Position numbers and translations under genes: made by a program. DNA of 64,000 bases from Kordia sp039026955. Lineage in GTDB: Bacteria > Bacteroidota > Bacteroidia > Flavobacteriales > Flavobacteriaceae. The stretch's first letter is position 1. Each line of letters opens with the position of its first letter. The stretch lies in contig JBCCLH010000002.1 in the NCBI GenBank assembly GCA_039026955.1, positions 62,001 through 126,000 on the forward strand, written 5' to 3'. The notes under the pieces are model-generated. The model saw only the letters and a program-made list of their open reading frames with translations, did no database searches and was not told where the DNA came from. This document shows, one piece after another, positions 8,814-17,326 of the stretch.

Positions 8814-10069
8814 TGGAACACAAACTCATAGATCATTTATTCCGCTATCACAGCGGAAAAATGGTCTCTGTGTTGACTCGAATTTTTGGGCTTTCGCATC
8901 TGGAAACTATTGAAGATGCGGTACAAGACACTTTTATCAAAGCTAGTATTGCGTGGCGAAAACAACAACCTGACAATCCCGAAGCTTGGCTGACCAAAGC
9001 TGCGAAAAATCGAGTGTTGGATATTTTCCGAAAACTGAAAGCCGAGAAAAAATTACTTCCAAATCTGCAACAAAGTCGAGATTTTATTGCCGTTAACGAA
9101 CTGTTTTTAGATGCTGAAATTGAAGATGCACAACTGCGCATGATTTTTACGGCTTGTCATCCCGATTTAGATCCGCGCGATCGAATTTCATTTGCCTTAA
9201 AAACTGTTTCTGGATTTAGTATCAAAGAAATCGCTTCTGCCCTATTGACCAAAGAAGAAACGGTGAAAAAGCGTTTGTTTCGCGCTCGAAAAACCATTCA
9301 AAAAGGAACGATACAATTTCACATTCCGCAAGGAAAAGACCTGCCGCAACGACTGGAAAGCGTCATGGAAGTTTTGTATTTGATCTTTAACGAAGGTTTT
9401 CATTCCAATCAACAACAACACCTCATCCGAAAAGATCTGTGCGGAGAAGCCATGCGTTTGTGTAAAATGCTATTGAAAAACGAACTTACGCGCAGTTCGG
9501 CTGTGTATGCTTTGTTTGCGTTGATGTGTTTTCATTCGGCACGTTTGGATGCGAAAATTAATTCTTCAAATGAAATTCTCGATTTAAAACAACAAGATCG
9601 CAGTTTGTGGCATTTTCCGTTGATTGAACTTGGCAATACCATGATGTACAAAGCTGTGGCAGATACCGAATATTCTTGCTATCATTTTGAAGCTGCGATT
9701 GCCGCAGAACATTTACGCGCGAGTCATTTTGATGATACCGATTGGACCAAAATTCTCTATTGGTATGAATGTTTGTATGCGATGCAACCAATTCCGATTC
9801 ACGTATTAACAATGGCAGTAGTATGCTTACAAAACTTAGATTTTGCCAAAGCCAAAGACTATTTAGATCAACTGAAAGCAAGCGATTTAGAACAACGCAG
9901 TTATCTGTATTACGGTACACTTTCCGACTATTATTACGCGACAAAGCAGCTTGAGAAAGCAATTACACATATTGATACAGCGCTGGAAACCGTGAACAAT
10001 TCGCTGGAAAAAGAGCATTTGCAGAAAAAAAGAGCGCGTTTGTTAAAACAAATACAGGAACGTTCTTGA
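8813..10069 (+). CDS. ECF42-type RNA polymerase sigma factor (DUF6596)
   Basis: A 418-residue sigma factor, much longer than an ordinary ECF. Residues 1-170 hold the sigma-2 region (SHLETIEDAVQDTFIKA) and sigma-4 region (SGFSIKEIASALLTKEETVKKRLFRARK in two parts). The remainder is a helical C-terminal domain with FNEGFHSN, typical of the ECF42 group, which lacks a classical anti-sigma factor and uses its own C-terminal extension. It directly follows the YCII gene and overlaps it by one base, the arrangement known for this group. Target promoters cannot be read from this window; autoregulation is plausible. Confidence 0.9.
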   Translation: MEHKLIDHLFRYHSGKMVSVLTRIFGLSHLETIEDAVQDTFIKASIAWRKQQPDNPEAWLTKAAKNRVLDIFRKLKAEKKLLPNLQQSRDFIAVNELFLDAEIEDAQLRMIFTACHPDLDPRDRISFALKTVSGFSIKEIASALLTKEETVKKRLFRARKTIQKGTIQFHIPQGKDLPQRLESVMEVLYLIFNEGFHSNQQQHLIRKDLCGEAMRLCKMLLKNELTRSSAVYALFALMCFHSARLDAKINSSNEILDLKQQDRSLWHFPLIELGNTMMYKAVADTEYSCYHFEAAIAAEHLRASHFDDTDWTKILYWYECLYAMQPIPIHVLTMAVVCLQNLDFAKAKDYLDQLKASDLEQRSYLYYGTLSDYYYATKQLEKAITHIDTALETVNNSLEKEHLQKKRARLLKQIQERS

Positions 10070-10118
10070 GAATTCAAAAGAAAATTGTAGGTTTACTTTC
10101 AACTTAATAATATTACTG

Positions 10119-10739
10119 ATGAAATTCTCACAAATAGTACTTCCCTTACTTCTTATTGCAAATATCTATTTCGTAAAAGCGCAACAAGCAAATGATACCA
10201 AAGCGCCCAAAACAAATTTTGTGGTCACTATCAATGGACGAGATTACAAAGTTTCGGAAGGAGAAAAAATACAAAAGGACGGCAATACCATTTCTGTAAA
10301 GGTTTCAGAATTTAAAACCTTCGACAACGGCAGCATTAGTTATGAGTATCCGACTCATTTTGGATTTGAGTATGAATCTTCTTTTGGGTATAAAAATTGG
10401 ACTTTTGATGGCAATAATTTTGTCATTATGAATTTTGAAATTGTTGCGGGAACCTTAGATCTTTTTGTAGATGAAATTGTTGGACGATTTGGAAAAAGCA
10501 ATTGTACGATTAAAAGAACCTCCATGAAACTTGGAAGTCGCACCCTAAAGGGAAAACGCATCAATGTGGAATTGATGGGTGAAAAATTGACTTTAGATAT
10601 GTTAGAAATCAAAATGGGTGATGGAAAAACGCGCATTATTGCCTTCCAAGATTCCTTAAACGAATACGGAACGCCTACAGAGGAAGGAGAAAAGGCTATT
10701 GATAAAATTAACGAAACTATTACGTATAAAAAGGAATAA
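10119..10739 (+). CDS. Secreted hypothetical protein
   Basis: A 206-residue protein with a clear signal peptide (MKFSQIVLPLLLIANIYFVKAQ). The mature part is rich in beta-strand-like stretches and lysine: NFVVTINGRDYKVSEGEKI, then a repeated pattern of short strands and turns, and ends TITYKKE. I do not recognise the family. No lipobox and no T9SS C-terminal sorting domain are seen. It starts 49 bases after the sigma factor and could be in its transcript; a strong bidirectional terminator follows at 10769. Confidence 0.65.
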   Translation: MKFSQIVLPLLLIANIYFVKAQQANDTKAPKTNFVVTINGRDYKVSEGEKIQKDGNTISVKVSEFKTFDNGSISYEYPTHFGFEYESSFGYKNWTFDGNNFVIMNFEIVAGTLDLFVDEIVGRFGKSNCTIKRTSMKLGSRTLKGKRINVELMGEKLTLDMLEIKMGDGKTRIIAFQDSLNEYGTPTEEGEKAIDKINETITYKKE

Positions 10740-10768
10740 TCAGTTAAACTGAGGAACTCAAAATGTAA

Positions 10769-10801
10769 TCATGGTTAGAAAACCAATTTTTCTAACCATG
10801 A
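10769..10801. terminator. Bidirectional rho-independent terminator
   Basis: A perfect 14-bp stem with a 5-base loop (CATGGTTAGAAAA, loop, then the complement; one further T-A pair outside) lies between the convergent ends of the secreted protein gene (plus strand) and the small GG-leader peptide gene (minus strand). The stem ends in A/T-rich arms in both directions, so it can serve both genes. Confidence 0.85.
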
Positions 10802-10822
10802 TCTTACAGTTAATTTTAGAGA

Positions 10823-10978
10823 TTACATAATCATTTCATCCGGAATTACTACGGAAGAATAATTTGCATCTGCATATCCTCCTTTTACCGCATCAAGATT
10901 TTGAACTTTCTTGAACGAATTAAATCCTGTGATAGACTTTTTGTTTAGTCGTAATGAATTTGAATTTGTTGTTTTCAT
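10823..10978 (-). CDS. GG-leader peptide precursor (RiPP-like), orphan 1
   Basis: A 51-residue peptide starting MKTTNSNSLRLNKKSITGF. The N-terminal 'SLRLNKKSI' block and the later LDAVKGG resemble the leader of Bacteroidota class I lanthipeptide-type and GG-type natural product precursors, where a double Gly marks the processing point. The predicted core after GG is YADANYSSVVIPDEMIM; it has no Cys, so a lanthionine product is not possible. The longer frame to 11224 reads through upstream non-coding DNA and is rejected. No biosynthetic enzyme or GG-protease is adjacent. It shares an upstream palindrome at the same distance with the second precursor at 33648-33803. Confidence 0.75.
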   Translation of the reverse strand: MKTTNSNSLRLNKKSITGFNSFKKVQNLDAVKGGYADANYSSVVIPDEMIM

Positions 10979-11047
10979 AAAATTTGGTTTTAATGTTACT
11001 AATGATTCAAAACTAAAATCACAAAAACCAAAAAACAAATAGCATTG

Positions 11048-11069
11048 CCTTCGTTTTATAAAATAAAGG
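11048..11069 (-). promoter_or_regulatory. Shared palindromic site upstream of orphan precursor 1
   Basis: The 22-bp site reads CCT-N3-TTTTATAAAA-N3-AGG, a dyad with a 10-bp palindromic centre. It lies 69 bases upstream of the ATG at 10978. The site at 33874-33895, 70 bases upstream of the second GG-leader peptide, differs by one base. Same sequence, same distance and same gene type point to a common operator or promoter. The regulator is not identifiable here. On the other side it is about 70 bases from the divergent gene at 11140, which it might also serve. Confidence 0.6.
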
Positions 11070-11139
11070 CTTCTCAAAAGTGACTTTGAAAAGATAAACT
11101 CTTCTTTGAATTTGAAACAAATACGTCTATTTTTAGTAT

Positions 11140-11523
11140 ATGAAAATTTCGCAGAAACGACTAGTATCCATTCTAACTTTTCTAGTGTTACTCTTGATAG
11201 GTATTGAAAGTAGTATTGACGCATTTCAGATCGAGAATCTATTTAGTGTTCTCTATGGTCTGCCGATACTTTTGTGTATGTTTCTATTACAGTATTCCTT
11301 AAAAAAAGAACATTCTCATATCATCTCCATCATTGCTTATCTCGTAATTTTATTGGTGACAATACAGTCGCTTCTTCACCTTTTGGTGTTGGGATTTTTG
11401 GACACAGATATTCCTGCAATAGAAATTTTTGCCGTTTTTCTGAATGTACTCATGATGAGTTTTGCCATTTTGCAATTTAGAACACATACAAAATGGCAAA
11501 AGTCACTATCTGAGAAGAGTTAA
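11140..11523 (+). CDS. Small membrane protein
   Basis: A 127-residue protein with about four hydrophobic segments (residues 8-24, 35-53, 62-86, 91-112) and a charged tail. No family is recognised. It is divergent from the GG-leader peptide gene and shares its upstream region, including the palindrome at 11048. A role in immunity or export for that peptide can be imagined from position, but no sequence feature supports it. Confidence 0.55.
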   Translation: MKISQKRLVSILTFLVLLLIGIESSIDAFQIENLFSVLYGLPILLCMFLLQYSLKKEHSHIISIIAYLVILLVTIQSLLHLLVLGFLDTDIPAIEIFAVFLNVLMMSFAILQFRTHTKWQKSLSEKS

Positions 11524-12797
11524 CCTGCCAAATTATAGGCAATTCCTTTAAAGTTTCGTTTTAGCAATTGTTCCGATATTTTTTCTTGATGTAATATTTT
11601 TTCGCGTTCCACAAACAAGGTTTCTACCATTTGATGAATGTCCGCCATTTCAAGCCAATTGGTCAATGTCAAACGCACGCCGCCACTGTTGTACGGAACG
11701 CTTGGATATACTGCTGAACTTTGATAAAATCCGCAATCCATCAAACATTTGGATAACTGAAATGTAGTATCTGGATTTCCTGAAGGAATAAAAAATATCG
11801 GCGTATTTCCTTCTCCCAAAATTGGAAGATTTATGTCGAAAGCGAGTTGTTTGAAATACTTGATTTTGTTAAGTAAATCCGTTTGTAAGGTATTGATTTC
11901 TGGTGAAAGATGAATGTCGGCAGAAGCAATTGACGCTCCGATCACTGACGGCGGTACAGGACTCGAAAATATAAACGAACTTCCGCAAGCTTTGATAGTT
12001 TTCTTGATCTCAGGATTGTTACAAACCAACACGCCACCAATAGAACCAAAGGCTTTTCCTAGCGAGGTACTCAACACCATTCGCGGATGCAATTCTCCTT
12101 GACTCAACACATAGCCTTTTCCGTTTTCGCCTGTCCAACTCATTCCATGTGCATCATCAATATATACGTGGAAGTTTTCATAGGTATTCAACAAACGAAT
12201 CAATTCTTTAATCGGCGCTTTGTCTCCGTACATAGAATAAATTCCATCTGCAAAATACCATACATTTCGGCTGGTTTTACTATGCGAATGAATCTTTTCT
12301 TCCAAAGTTTCTATCGCATTGTGACGTACTACATCGGCTACGCAACCTTTTGCACGCACAATTTCCGATGCTACACGCACACTTGTATGCACTTGATGAT
12401 CGCAAATAAATACATCTTTTTCGTTGATAAACAGCGGCAAAAAAGCCGCATGTGCCAACGAAGTGGAAGTCGTCACAATACAACTGTGTCCGAATAATTG
12501 TTCTAGTTTACTTTCAAGTTCTTCCAAATAGCCTAAAGTAACAAACGAACGAGACGTTGGAAAACTGGTTCCAAAACGTTTTACGCCGTCAATCGCACCA
12601 TTGATGACACGTTCATCAAGTGCCAAGCCTAAATAACTACAGGAGGAAAAATTTAAATGTTTCTTTCCGTGAATGGTAATTTCTCTACCATTATACGATT
12701 CTTCTTTTGAGGACAAATGTGCAACGCCTACCGCGGTTGCCTTTTCAGCGACATCGTATATTTTTGTCAACTGAGATACTAAGTTTTCTGGTTTCAT
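11520..12797 (-). CDS. Alpha-oxoamine synthase-like PLP enzyme (KBL/BioF/SPT fold)
   Basis: A 425-residue fold-type I PLP enzyme. The N-terminal NFSSCSYLGLALDERV, the central YIDDAHGMSWTGENGKG (Asp-x-x-His binding the cofactor) and STSLGKAFGSIGG (PLP lysine in SLGKAFG) match the alpha-oxoamine synthase group, which joins an acyl-CoA to an amino acid. Members include glycine C-acetyltransferase, 8-amino-7-oxononanoate synthase, serine palmitoyltransferase and CqsA. I cannot choose between them; the sequence is divergent from canonical BioF. The last 4 bases overlap the end of the plus-strand membrane protein gene. No partner enzymes are adjacent. Confidence 0.85.
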   Translation of the reverse strand: MKPENLVSQLTKIYDVAEKATAVGVAHLSSKEESYNGREITIHGKKHLNFSSCSYLGLALDERVINGAIDGVKRFGTSFPTSRSFVTLGYLEELESKLEQLFGHSCIVTTSTSLAHAAFLPLFINEKDVFICDHQVHTSVRVASEIVRAKGCVADVVRHNAIETLEEKIHSHSKTSRNVWYFADGIYSMYGDKAPIKELIRLLNTYENFHVYIDDAHGMSWTGENGKGYVLSQGELHPRMVLSTSLGKAFGSIGGVLVCNNPEIKKTIKACGSSFIFSSPVPPSVIGASIASADIHLSPEINTLQTDLLNKIKYFKQLAFDINLPILGEGNTPIFFIPSGNPDTTFQLSKCLMDCGFYQSSAVYPSVPYNSGGVRLTLTNWLEMADIHQMVETLFVEREKILHQEKISEQLLKRNFKGIAYNLAG

Positions 12798-13204
12798 GCA
12801 ATTTATTATTAGATAATTAGTTTTCTTCGGGATGCTTCCATTAAAAATTCAACAGAAATGACTTATAAGTTTTCAGTATACTACCAATTAGAGAAGCTTT
12901 TTTACATAAAAATACTGCAAGAATGATCATTCGTCTTGTTAATTGTATCGTTAGCTGCAAAAACTGTAAGTATTTAAATTACTCATCAAAAATTGGTAAG
13001 ATTCCTTTTTACAAATTGTATGTGATTGTTGTTTACTTATTTATTGGCAAAAGTAGATTGCAACCAAAGTGTACAAAAGAGGTAAAACAATGTTTATAAA
13101 AAGGGAAAATTCCCTTTTTTAAAGGAAAAAAGCTACAGCGACACACGATTTCATTTTATATTGAATTGGCGTTGTATTATTTCTTAAATTGAAAATTGTT
13201 AACT
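12798..13204. other. Non-coding gap between divergent genes
   Basis: This 407-base region separates the PLP enzyme gene (minus) and the acetyltransferase gene (plus) and must hold both promoters. A GGGAAAATTCCC palindrome with A/T flanks occurs near 13103-13114, a possible operator. One plus-strand frame of 58 codons (12923-13099) is open but has no family resemblance and a poor start context; I do not call it a gene. No repeat copy is seen. Confidence 0.5.
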
Positions 13205-14101
13205 ATGAATCAAAATAGATTTCTCTTTTTAAAAACTGCCATGAACATAGACGATTTACAATTTGAAAAACTGGATTTAAATGGTGTAAAAACCTTAGTC
13301 GATTGGGCGCGAAAAGAAGGTTGGAATCCTGGACCACACGATGCAGAAGCTTTTTATGAAACTGATCCTAAGGGTTTTTACGGTTTTCATTATGAAGGCA
13401 AACTGATTGCTGGCGGCTCCATTGTTTCTTACAATGGCGACTTTGGCTTTATGGGCTTTTTTATTGTGAAACCTGAATACAGAGATCAAGGCATTGGTAG
13501 AAAATTGTGGTATTTGCGAAGAGACACTTTACGTTCCCGATTGCAAGAAAACGCAGCTATTGGAATGGATGGCGTGGTAGACATGCAACCTTTTTATCAA
13601 GAAGGTGGTTTTGAAATTGCTTTTAGAGATGTCCGCTACGAGCGAAAAGGAGCTGATTTTACTGTTGATTCGAACATTTCTCCAATTGAAAAAGAAGATT
13701 TTGACAGGATTTTAGCGTACGATCAGCAATGTTTTGGATTTTCGCGACCGCAGTTTTTAAGACCGTGGTTAGCGCTTCCTGAGAATAAAACGTTTAAATA
13801 TGTAGAAAATGATGAGTTAAAAGGCTTTGCGATTGTTCGAAAAGCAACCACAGGATATAAGGTGTGTCCGCTTTTTGCTAATGATTCTGCCATTGCAGAA
13901 ACGTTATACAAAGCCTGTTTGAATGCGGTAAAAGATGAATCCCTGTTCTTAGACATTCCGATGGTGAATGATGCTGCCAAAAAACTAGTGGCAACTTACG
14001 AAGCAACGTATGTTTTTGAATGTGCGCGCATGTATTATGGAAATCCGCCTACGGTGGCACTTGATAAAATATTTGGAATTACCACTTTTGAATTGGGGTA
14101 A
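13205..14101 (+). CDS. GNAT-family acetyltransferase, two-domain
   Basis: A 298-residue protein with an N-terminal GNAT domain: GFYGFHYEGKLIAGGSIVSY is strands 2-4, FFIVKPEYRDQGIGRKLW is the acetyl-CoA-binding motif A (R/Q-x-x-G-x-G/A). The second half (from about residue 160, FDRILAYDQQCFGFSRPQFL) is the C-terminal GNAT-like domain often called Acetyltransf_18, so it is a double-GNAT. The start at 13205 is the first ATG; a TTG at 13196 gives three more residues and an ATG at 13241 gives twelve fewer. The acceptor substrate is unknown. No neighbour gives a hint. Confidence 0.82.
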   Translation: MNQNRFLFLKTAMNIDDLQFEKLDLNGVKTLVDWARKEGWNPGPHDAEAFYETDPKGFYGFHYEGKLIAGGSIVSYNGDFGFMGFFIVKPEYRDQGIGRKLWYLRRDTLRSRLQENAAIGMDGVVDMQPFYQEGGFEIAFRDVRYERKGADFTVDSNISPIEKEDFDRILAYDQQCFGFSRPQFLRPWLALPENKTFKYVENDELKGFAIVRKATTGYKVCPLFANDSAIAETLYKACLNAVKDESLFLDIPMVNDAAKKLVATYEATYVFECARMYYGNPPTVALDKIFGITTFELG

Positions 14102-14123
14102 TTGCATCAAACACAAAAAACAC

Positions 14124-14768
14124 ATGGATTATACAAAATTAGAAGAAGCGTACAACGAAACATTCGGCGGACTTACAATGTATTACAGAGATTGTGAACT
14201 GAATCCTGATTTCATTTCGAAATACAAGAAAAATCAAATTTTGCTGGAAAGAGGCTTTACAGATGTTTCTTCGTTAGCAGAAGGTTTGGGGACAAATTTG
14301 CGCTATGCGATTGCTTCCAATAAAGCAGTAAATATGGCACAAATAAATCCTGATGTGGCAAAATATCGCTTTCATTTGATTTCTGCATCCGCGTATTATA
14401 AAGTATTGGATGTGTACACCGTAGGAGACAAAACACAAATTCTGCTATTACATTTCGATCAAAAATTCATGTCAATTTTCAGCACAGCAATTTCTAATAT
14501 TGAAGAAAATGTCATTGCTAAAGGACGCAAAAGTTTGGAGACAAAACTACAAATACCGCCCAACAACTTTCTCTACGAAAACGAATGGTTGCAGCGCACT
14601 CAATTTCCAATTGGCATGTCGGATACAGGCAAATTCTTTCCACTTTCGGCACCTAAAGTTGTTCAAAAAGATACAAACCCGACCACAAATACAACCACAC
14701 AAACAGCTTCCACAGTTAAAAGCGAAGAGCCTAAAAAGAGCTTTTGGAAGAAACTTTTTGAGAAATAA
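14124..14768 (+). CDS. Hypothetical protein with Thr-rich linker and basic amphipathic tail
   Basis: A 214-residue protein of unknown function. The start MDYTKLEEAYNETFGGL at 14124 is preferred over the frame start at 14010, because that extension overlaps the acetyltransferase coding region by about 90 bases. Residues 1-165 look like a mixed alpha/beta domain; residues 170-195 are a Thr/Asn/Gln-rich linker, and the C-terminus is KKSFWKKLFEK, an amphipathic basic helix that may bind membrane or a partner. The gene lies 22 bases after the acetyltransferase stop and is likely co-transcribed. Confidence 0.6.
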   Translation: MDYTKLEEAYNETFGGLTMYYRDCELNPDFISKYKKNQILLERGFTDVSSLAEGLGTNLRYAIASNKAVNMAQINPDVAKYRFHLISASAYYKVLDVYTVGDKTQILLLHFDQKFMSIFSTAISNIEENVIAKGRKSLETKLQIPPNNFLYENEWLQRTQFPIGMSDTGKFFPLSAPKVVQKDTNPTTNTTTQTASTVKSEEPKKSFWKKLFEK

Positions 14769-14851
14769 AAGATGTGATAAAATCATTTATCATACACGCA
14801 CTGACATTTTTTTGTTATCTTTTCTTACTAATAACCTAAGATCTACAATTT

Positions 14852-15925
14852 ATGTCTACATCTAGAAAATGTATCGTTACCAAAGTTTTGTTTGCGCTAC
14901 TTTTCGGATTGATTGTGTGTTTTTATAGTTGGTCTAATTTGTTCATTACTTCCTTGCTTTTACTCGTATTTGCAGACTGTATCAGCACACAATATGGATA
15001 TCAGTTTCTAAAAAGAAAAGTATCCCAAAGCGTCTATTCCTTTGTGAAATACACAAGCTATTTTATGTTTGCGATCGGATTGGCTATTTTTTGTAGAGTG
15101 TTCATTTTTGAAATCTACTCCATTCCTTCTAGCTCAATGGAAAACACTTTGTCAGAAGGCGATTTGATTGTGATTAATAAATTACGATACGGTCCAAAAA
15201 TGCCAAACTCCGTTGAAGAAGTGCCGTTTGGCAGACTTGTTTCGTGGCTTGCTTCTTCTGAAGGATCAAAAAATCCAATTGCCTATACACGTTTATCAGG
15301 TTTCCATACGATACAACGCAACGACATCATTGTCTTTAAAAGTTTTAAAAACAATAGTGAAAAAAAATTCATTAAACGTATTATTGGGTTGCCAGGCGAA
15401 ACCCTTCAAATTTCAGCTAGTAAGGTTTCTGTAGATGGCACATTGTTAGAAGAACTTCCAAATTATGTCTTCAACTATGTTTCAAAAAATAACAAGGAGA
15501 ATAGCTTCGGAAAAACCTATTCCAATACTGCTTTTGAAAAGCTTCCTTCGGAGACTCAAAAAAATATCGAAAGAGACATTCATCAACCCAACACGAAAGT
15601 GGACGATGTGTTTCCAAAAGAAAAAGTATTTGAGTGGAATCGGGATTATTACGGTCCTGTAACCATTCCTAAAAAAGAAATCACCGTAGAACTGAATCCA
15701 GAGAATGCTATTTTTTATAAGGAGTCAATCGCTTTAGAAACCCAGCAAAAAGTGACCATTCAACACCAAAATATATACATTTCCGATTCGCTTGTTCACA
15801 AATACACCTTTCAACACAATTACTTTTTTGTCATGGGCGACAACCGACATTTCTCTCGCGATTCCAGAGCGATTGGCTTTGTGCCTGAATATACAATTCA
15901 GGGAAAATTATGGTTTCGTTTTTGA
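14852..15925 (+). CDS. lepB: Signal peptidase I
   Basis: A 357-residue membrane peptidase that removes signal peptides at A-x-A sites. Hydrophobic segments lie at about residues 11-40 and 64-86, followed by IPSSSMENTL (catalytic Ser95 before Met), the catalytic Lys box KRIIGLPGE, and the late boxes MGDNR and SRDSRAIGFVPE. Between the Lys and GDN boxes sits a long insert (about residues 200-310), a known Bacteroidota variant of LepB. Four small secreted peptides with A-F-A sites lie immediately downstream, so this copy may serve them, although a housekeeping role is equally possible. No other signal peptidase gene is in the window. Confidence 0.92.
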   Translation: MSTSRKCIVTKVLFALLFGLIVCFYSWSNLFITSLLLLVFADCISTQYGYQFLKRKVSQSVYSFVKYTSYFMFAIGLAIFCRVFIFEIYSIPSSSMENTLSEGDLIVINKLRYGPKMPNSVEEVPFGRLVSWLASSEGSKNPIAYTRLSGFHTIQRNDIIVFKSFKNNSEKKFIKRIIGLPGETLQISASKVSVDGTLLEELPNYVFNYVSKNNKENSFGKTYSNTAFEKLPSETQKNIERDIHQPNTKVDDVFPKEKVFEWNRDYYGPVTIPKKEITVELNPENAIFYKESIALETQQKVTIQHQNIYISDSLVHKYTFQHNYFFVMGDNRHFSRDSRAIGFVPEYTIQGKLWFRF

Positions 15926-16171
15926 TCAATTATCATGTAATAGATTCTTTATCAATTATTTACATTCATCCCGAACGCTATCTAATTTTAATGGAAAACA
16001 CCTACCAAAACTATTGCTTTCACATAAAAAACTACTGACTATCAATTATTTAACATTAAATACATTTTTAAATTGAAGGTTTTTACTTAATTTTCATATA
16101 AGACGAAACACATATTTCATTTAAACACCTACACATCAATCCAATATTAATCGCCAAAAAACCTTTACACC

Positions 16172-16393
16172 ATGAAAAAAACAGTAATTACAACCATAGT
16201 ATCGAGTCTATTTATGCTATCCTTATTCGTAAACTTACAAAGTAAAAACAATGCTGCATTAGAAAAAGCATTTGCTGCTGGCTCTTGTTGTCCTGAGCTT
16301 GGGTCTGTTTGTATTTTTGAAGATGTAATTATATGGGACACGTATTTGAGTCCTAGAGACAATTGTTTTCCACTTGATCCAATAATCAAGTAG
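16172..16393 (+). CDS. Small secreted four-cysteine peptide, paralog 1
   Basis: A 73-residue precursor with a lysine start, a hydrophobic core (VITTIVSSLFMLSLFV) and a long c-region that ends KAFA, an A-x-A signal peptidase site. The mature part starts about AGSCCPELGSVC and follows CC-x6-C-x17-C, a pattern shared with the three paralogs at 16443, 17074 and 17634. The layout (Lys-Lys, long signal, A-x-A, short cysteine-bearing product) resembles the NVEALA peptide family of Bacteroidota, but the NVEALA letters are absent. It is 247 bases after lepB. Two disulfides are possible. Function unknown. Confidence 0.7.
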   Translation: MKKTVITTIVSSLFMLSLFVNLQSKNNAALEKAFAAGSCCPELGSVCIFEDVIIWDTYLSPRDNCFPLDPIIK

Positions 16394-16442
16394 TATGCAT
16401 CGTTGATAAATATTTAATATTAATAACCAAAACCTTTACATC

Positions 16443-16673
16443 ATGAAAAGAATAATCATAAGCCTAATTACTTCTGGACTATTTGTAGTAGTCTTGGTAT
16501 TGAACTTGAACACTTCAAAAACTACTTTTACAGAAGAAGCCTTTGCAACAAAAGTTACATGCTGTCATGAAGACAGATCTGTATGTGTTATTCACACTAC
16601 CGTTATCTATAATCACTATTTAGTAAAAAGTGATTGGGGCGATTTAACCCCATGTGATCAAGGACATCTCTAA
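16443..16673 (+). CDS. Small secreted four-cysteine peptide, paralog 2
   Basis: A 76-residue paralog: MKRIIISLITSGLFVVVLVL, then NTSKTTFTEEAFA (A-x-A site) and a mature part KVTCCHEDRSVCVI with CC-x6-C and a last Cys after 22 residues. It is the most divergent of the four in the mature region, with an extra histidine-rich stretch (CHED, IHTT, YNHY). It starts 49 bases after paralog 1, so these two are likely in one transcript. Confidence 0.7.
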   Translation: MKRIIISLITSGLFVVVLVLNLNTSKTTFTEEAFATKVTCCHEDRSVCVIHTTVIYNHYLVKSDWGDLTPCDQGHL

Positions 16674-17073
16674 GTATTTTGAATTATACATGAATTAAAT
16701 CGCACCAAGCAAATACATACATTACAAGCTTACATCGTGTGATAAAAGTACTTACATAGTTGGCAATTTCAGTAGCACTTAGACGATTAATAACTGAATT
16801 AAAATAATTTAGTAGCTAAGACTACCGATCTTCATATGCACGTACATTAAAATAAGTTTTTACATATCAAATGAAATTTCAAATGAAATTATTACGGATT
16901 CACCCTACCTAATGTACAGACTTATCATACTAATTATCAATCACTTAAAATTTAACATTACGGTTTTTGTATACATGTTTATTTAACCTACATTTAAGTA
17001 AGATAAATAGCAATACACAGCGCGCAATTTTCTGCTATTTTTTACCTATATATAACCAAAAAACTTTAACATT
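16674..17073. other. Non-coding region upstream of peptide paralog 3
   Basis: No gene is seen. From 16891 onward the sequence is repeated at 17448 with many small changes, including the start ATTACGGATTCACCCTACC, the block CTACATTTAAGTAAGA, the CGCGC run and TATATAACCAAAAAAC before the ATG. Conservation of this long leader along with the gene suggests it carries a promoter and perhaps an untranslated RNA part. The segment 16674-16890 shows nothing recognisable. Confidence 0.55.
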
Positions 17074-17319
17074 ATGAAAAAAGCAATTTTAGCAACAATC
17101 GCAGCAGGGTTATTCGTGTTAGCCTTGGTATTTAGTATGAACACTTCAACAGTAACTTTCACAGAACAAGCTTTCGCAGATGGAACTTGCTGTTCTGAAT
17201 TGACATCTACTTGTATTATTGACGGTATCAAAGTAGACGATTCATATAAAAAAGACGGCGGCGGATCTTGTTTTGGTACTGCGTCTCCAGCAGATGTATT
17301 ATTCTTAGCTACAAATTAA
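16891..17319 (+). repeat. Tandem duplication, unit A (leader plus peptide gene)
   Basis: This unit (leader 16891-17073 plus peptide gene 17074-17319) matches the unit at 17448-17912 with an offset of about 557-560 bases. Leader and N-terminal coding part are clearly alike; the ends of the two genes and the DNA between them differ. The pair arose by a local tandem duplication. Confidence 0.75.
17074..17319 (+). CDS. Small secreted four-cysteine peptide, paralog 3
   Basis: An 81-residue paralog: signal core ILATIAAGLFVLALVF, c-region NTSTVTFTEQAFA (A-x-A), then DGTCCSELTSTCII, and a closing Cys after 18 residues (GGGSCF). It is nearly identical to paralog 4 from the start to residue about 62 and then differs: this copy has GGG and an uncharged short tail (TASPADVLFLATN). 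The ATG follows an ordinary A-rich leader without a Shine-Dalgarno site. A hairpin follows the gene at 17327. Confidence 0.75.
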   Translation: MKKAILATIAAGLFVLALVFSMNTSTVTFTEQAFADGTCCSELTSTCIIDGIKVDDSYKKDGGGSCFGTASPADVLFLATN

Positions 17320-17326
17320 GAAGCAA

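Noticed and set aside
10979..11224. N-terminal extension of the GG-leader peptide frame
   Set aside because: The extension covers the promoter region and the shared palindrome. The family leader starts at the ATG at 10978.
12923..13099. 58-codon plus-strand frame between the PLP enzyme and acetyltransferase genes
   Set aside because: No family resemblance, no signal peptide and no conserved context; probably chance.
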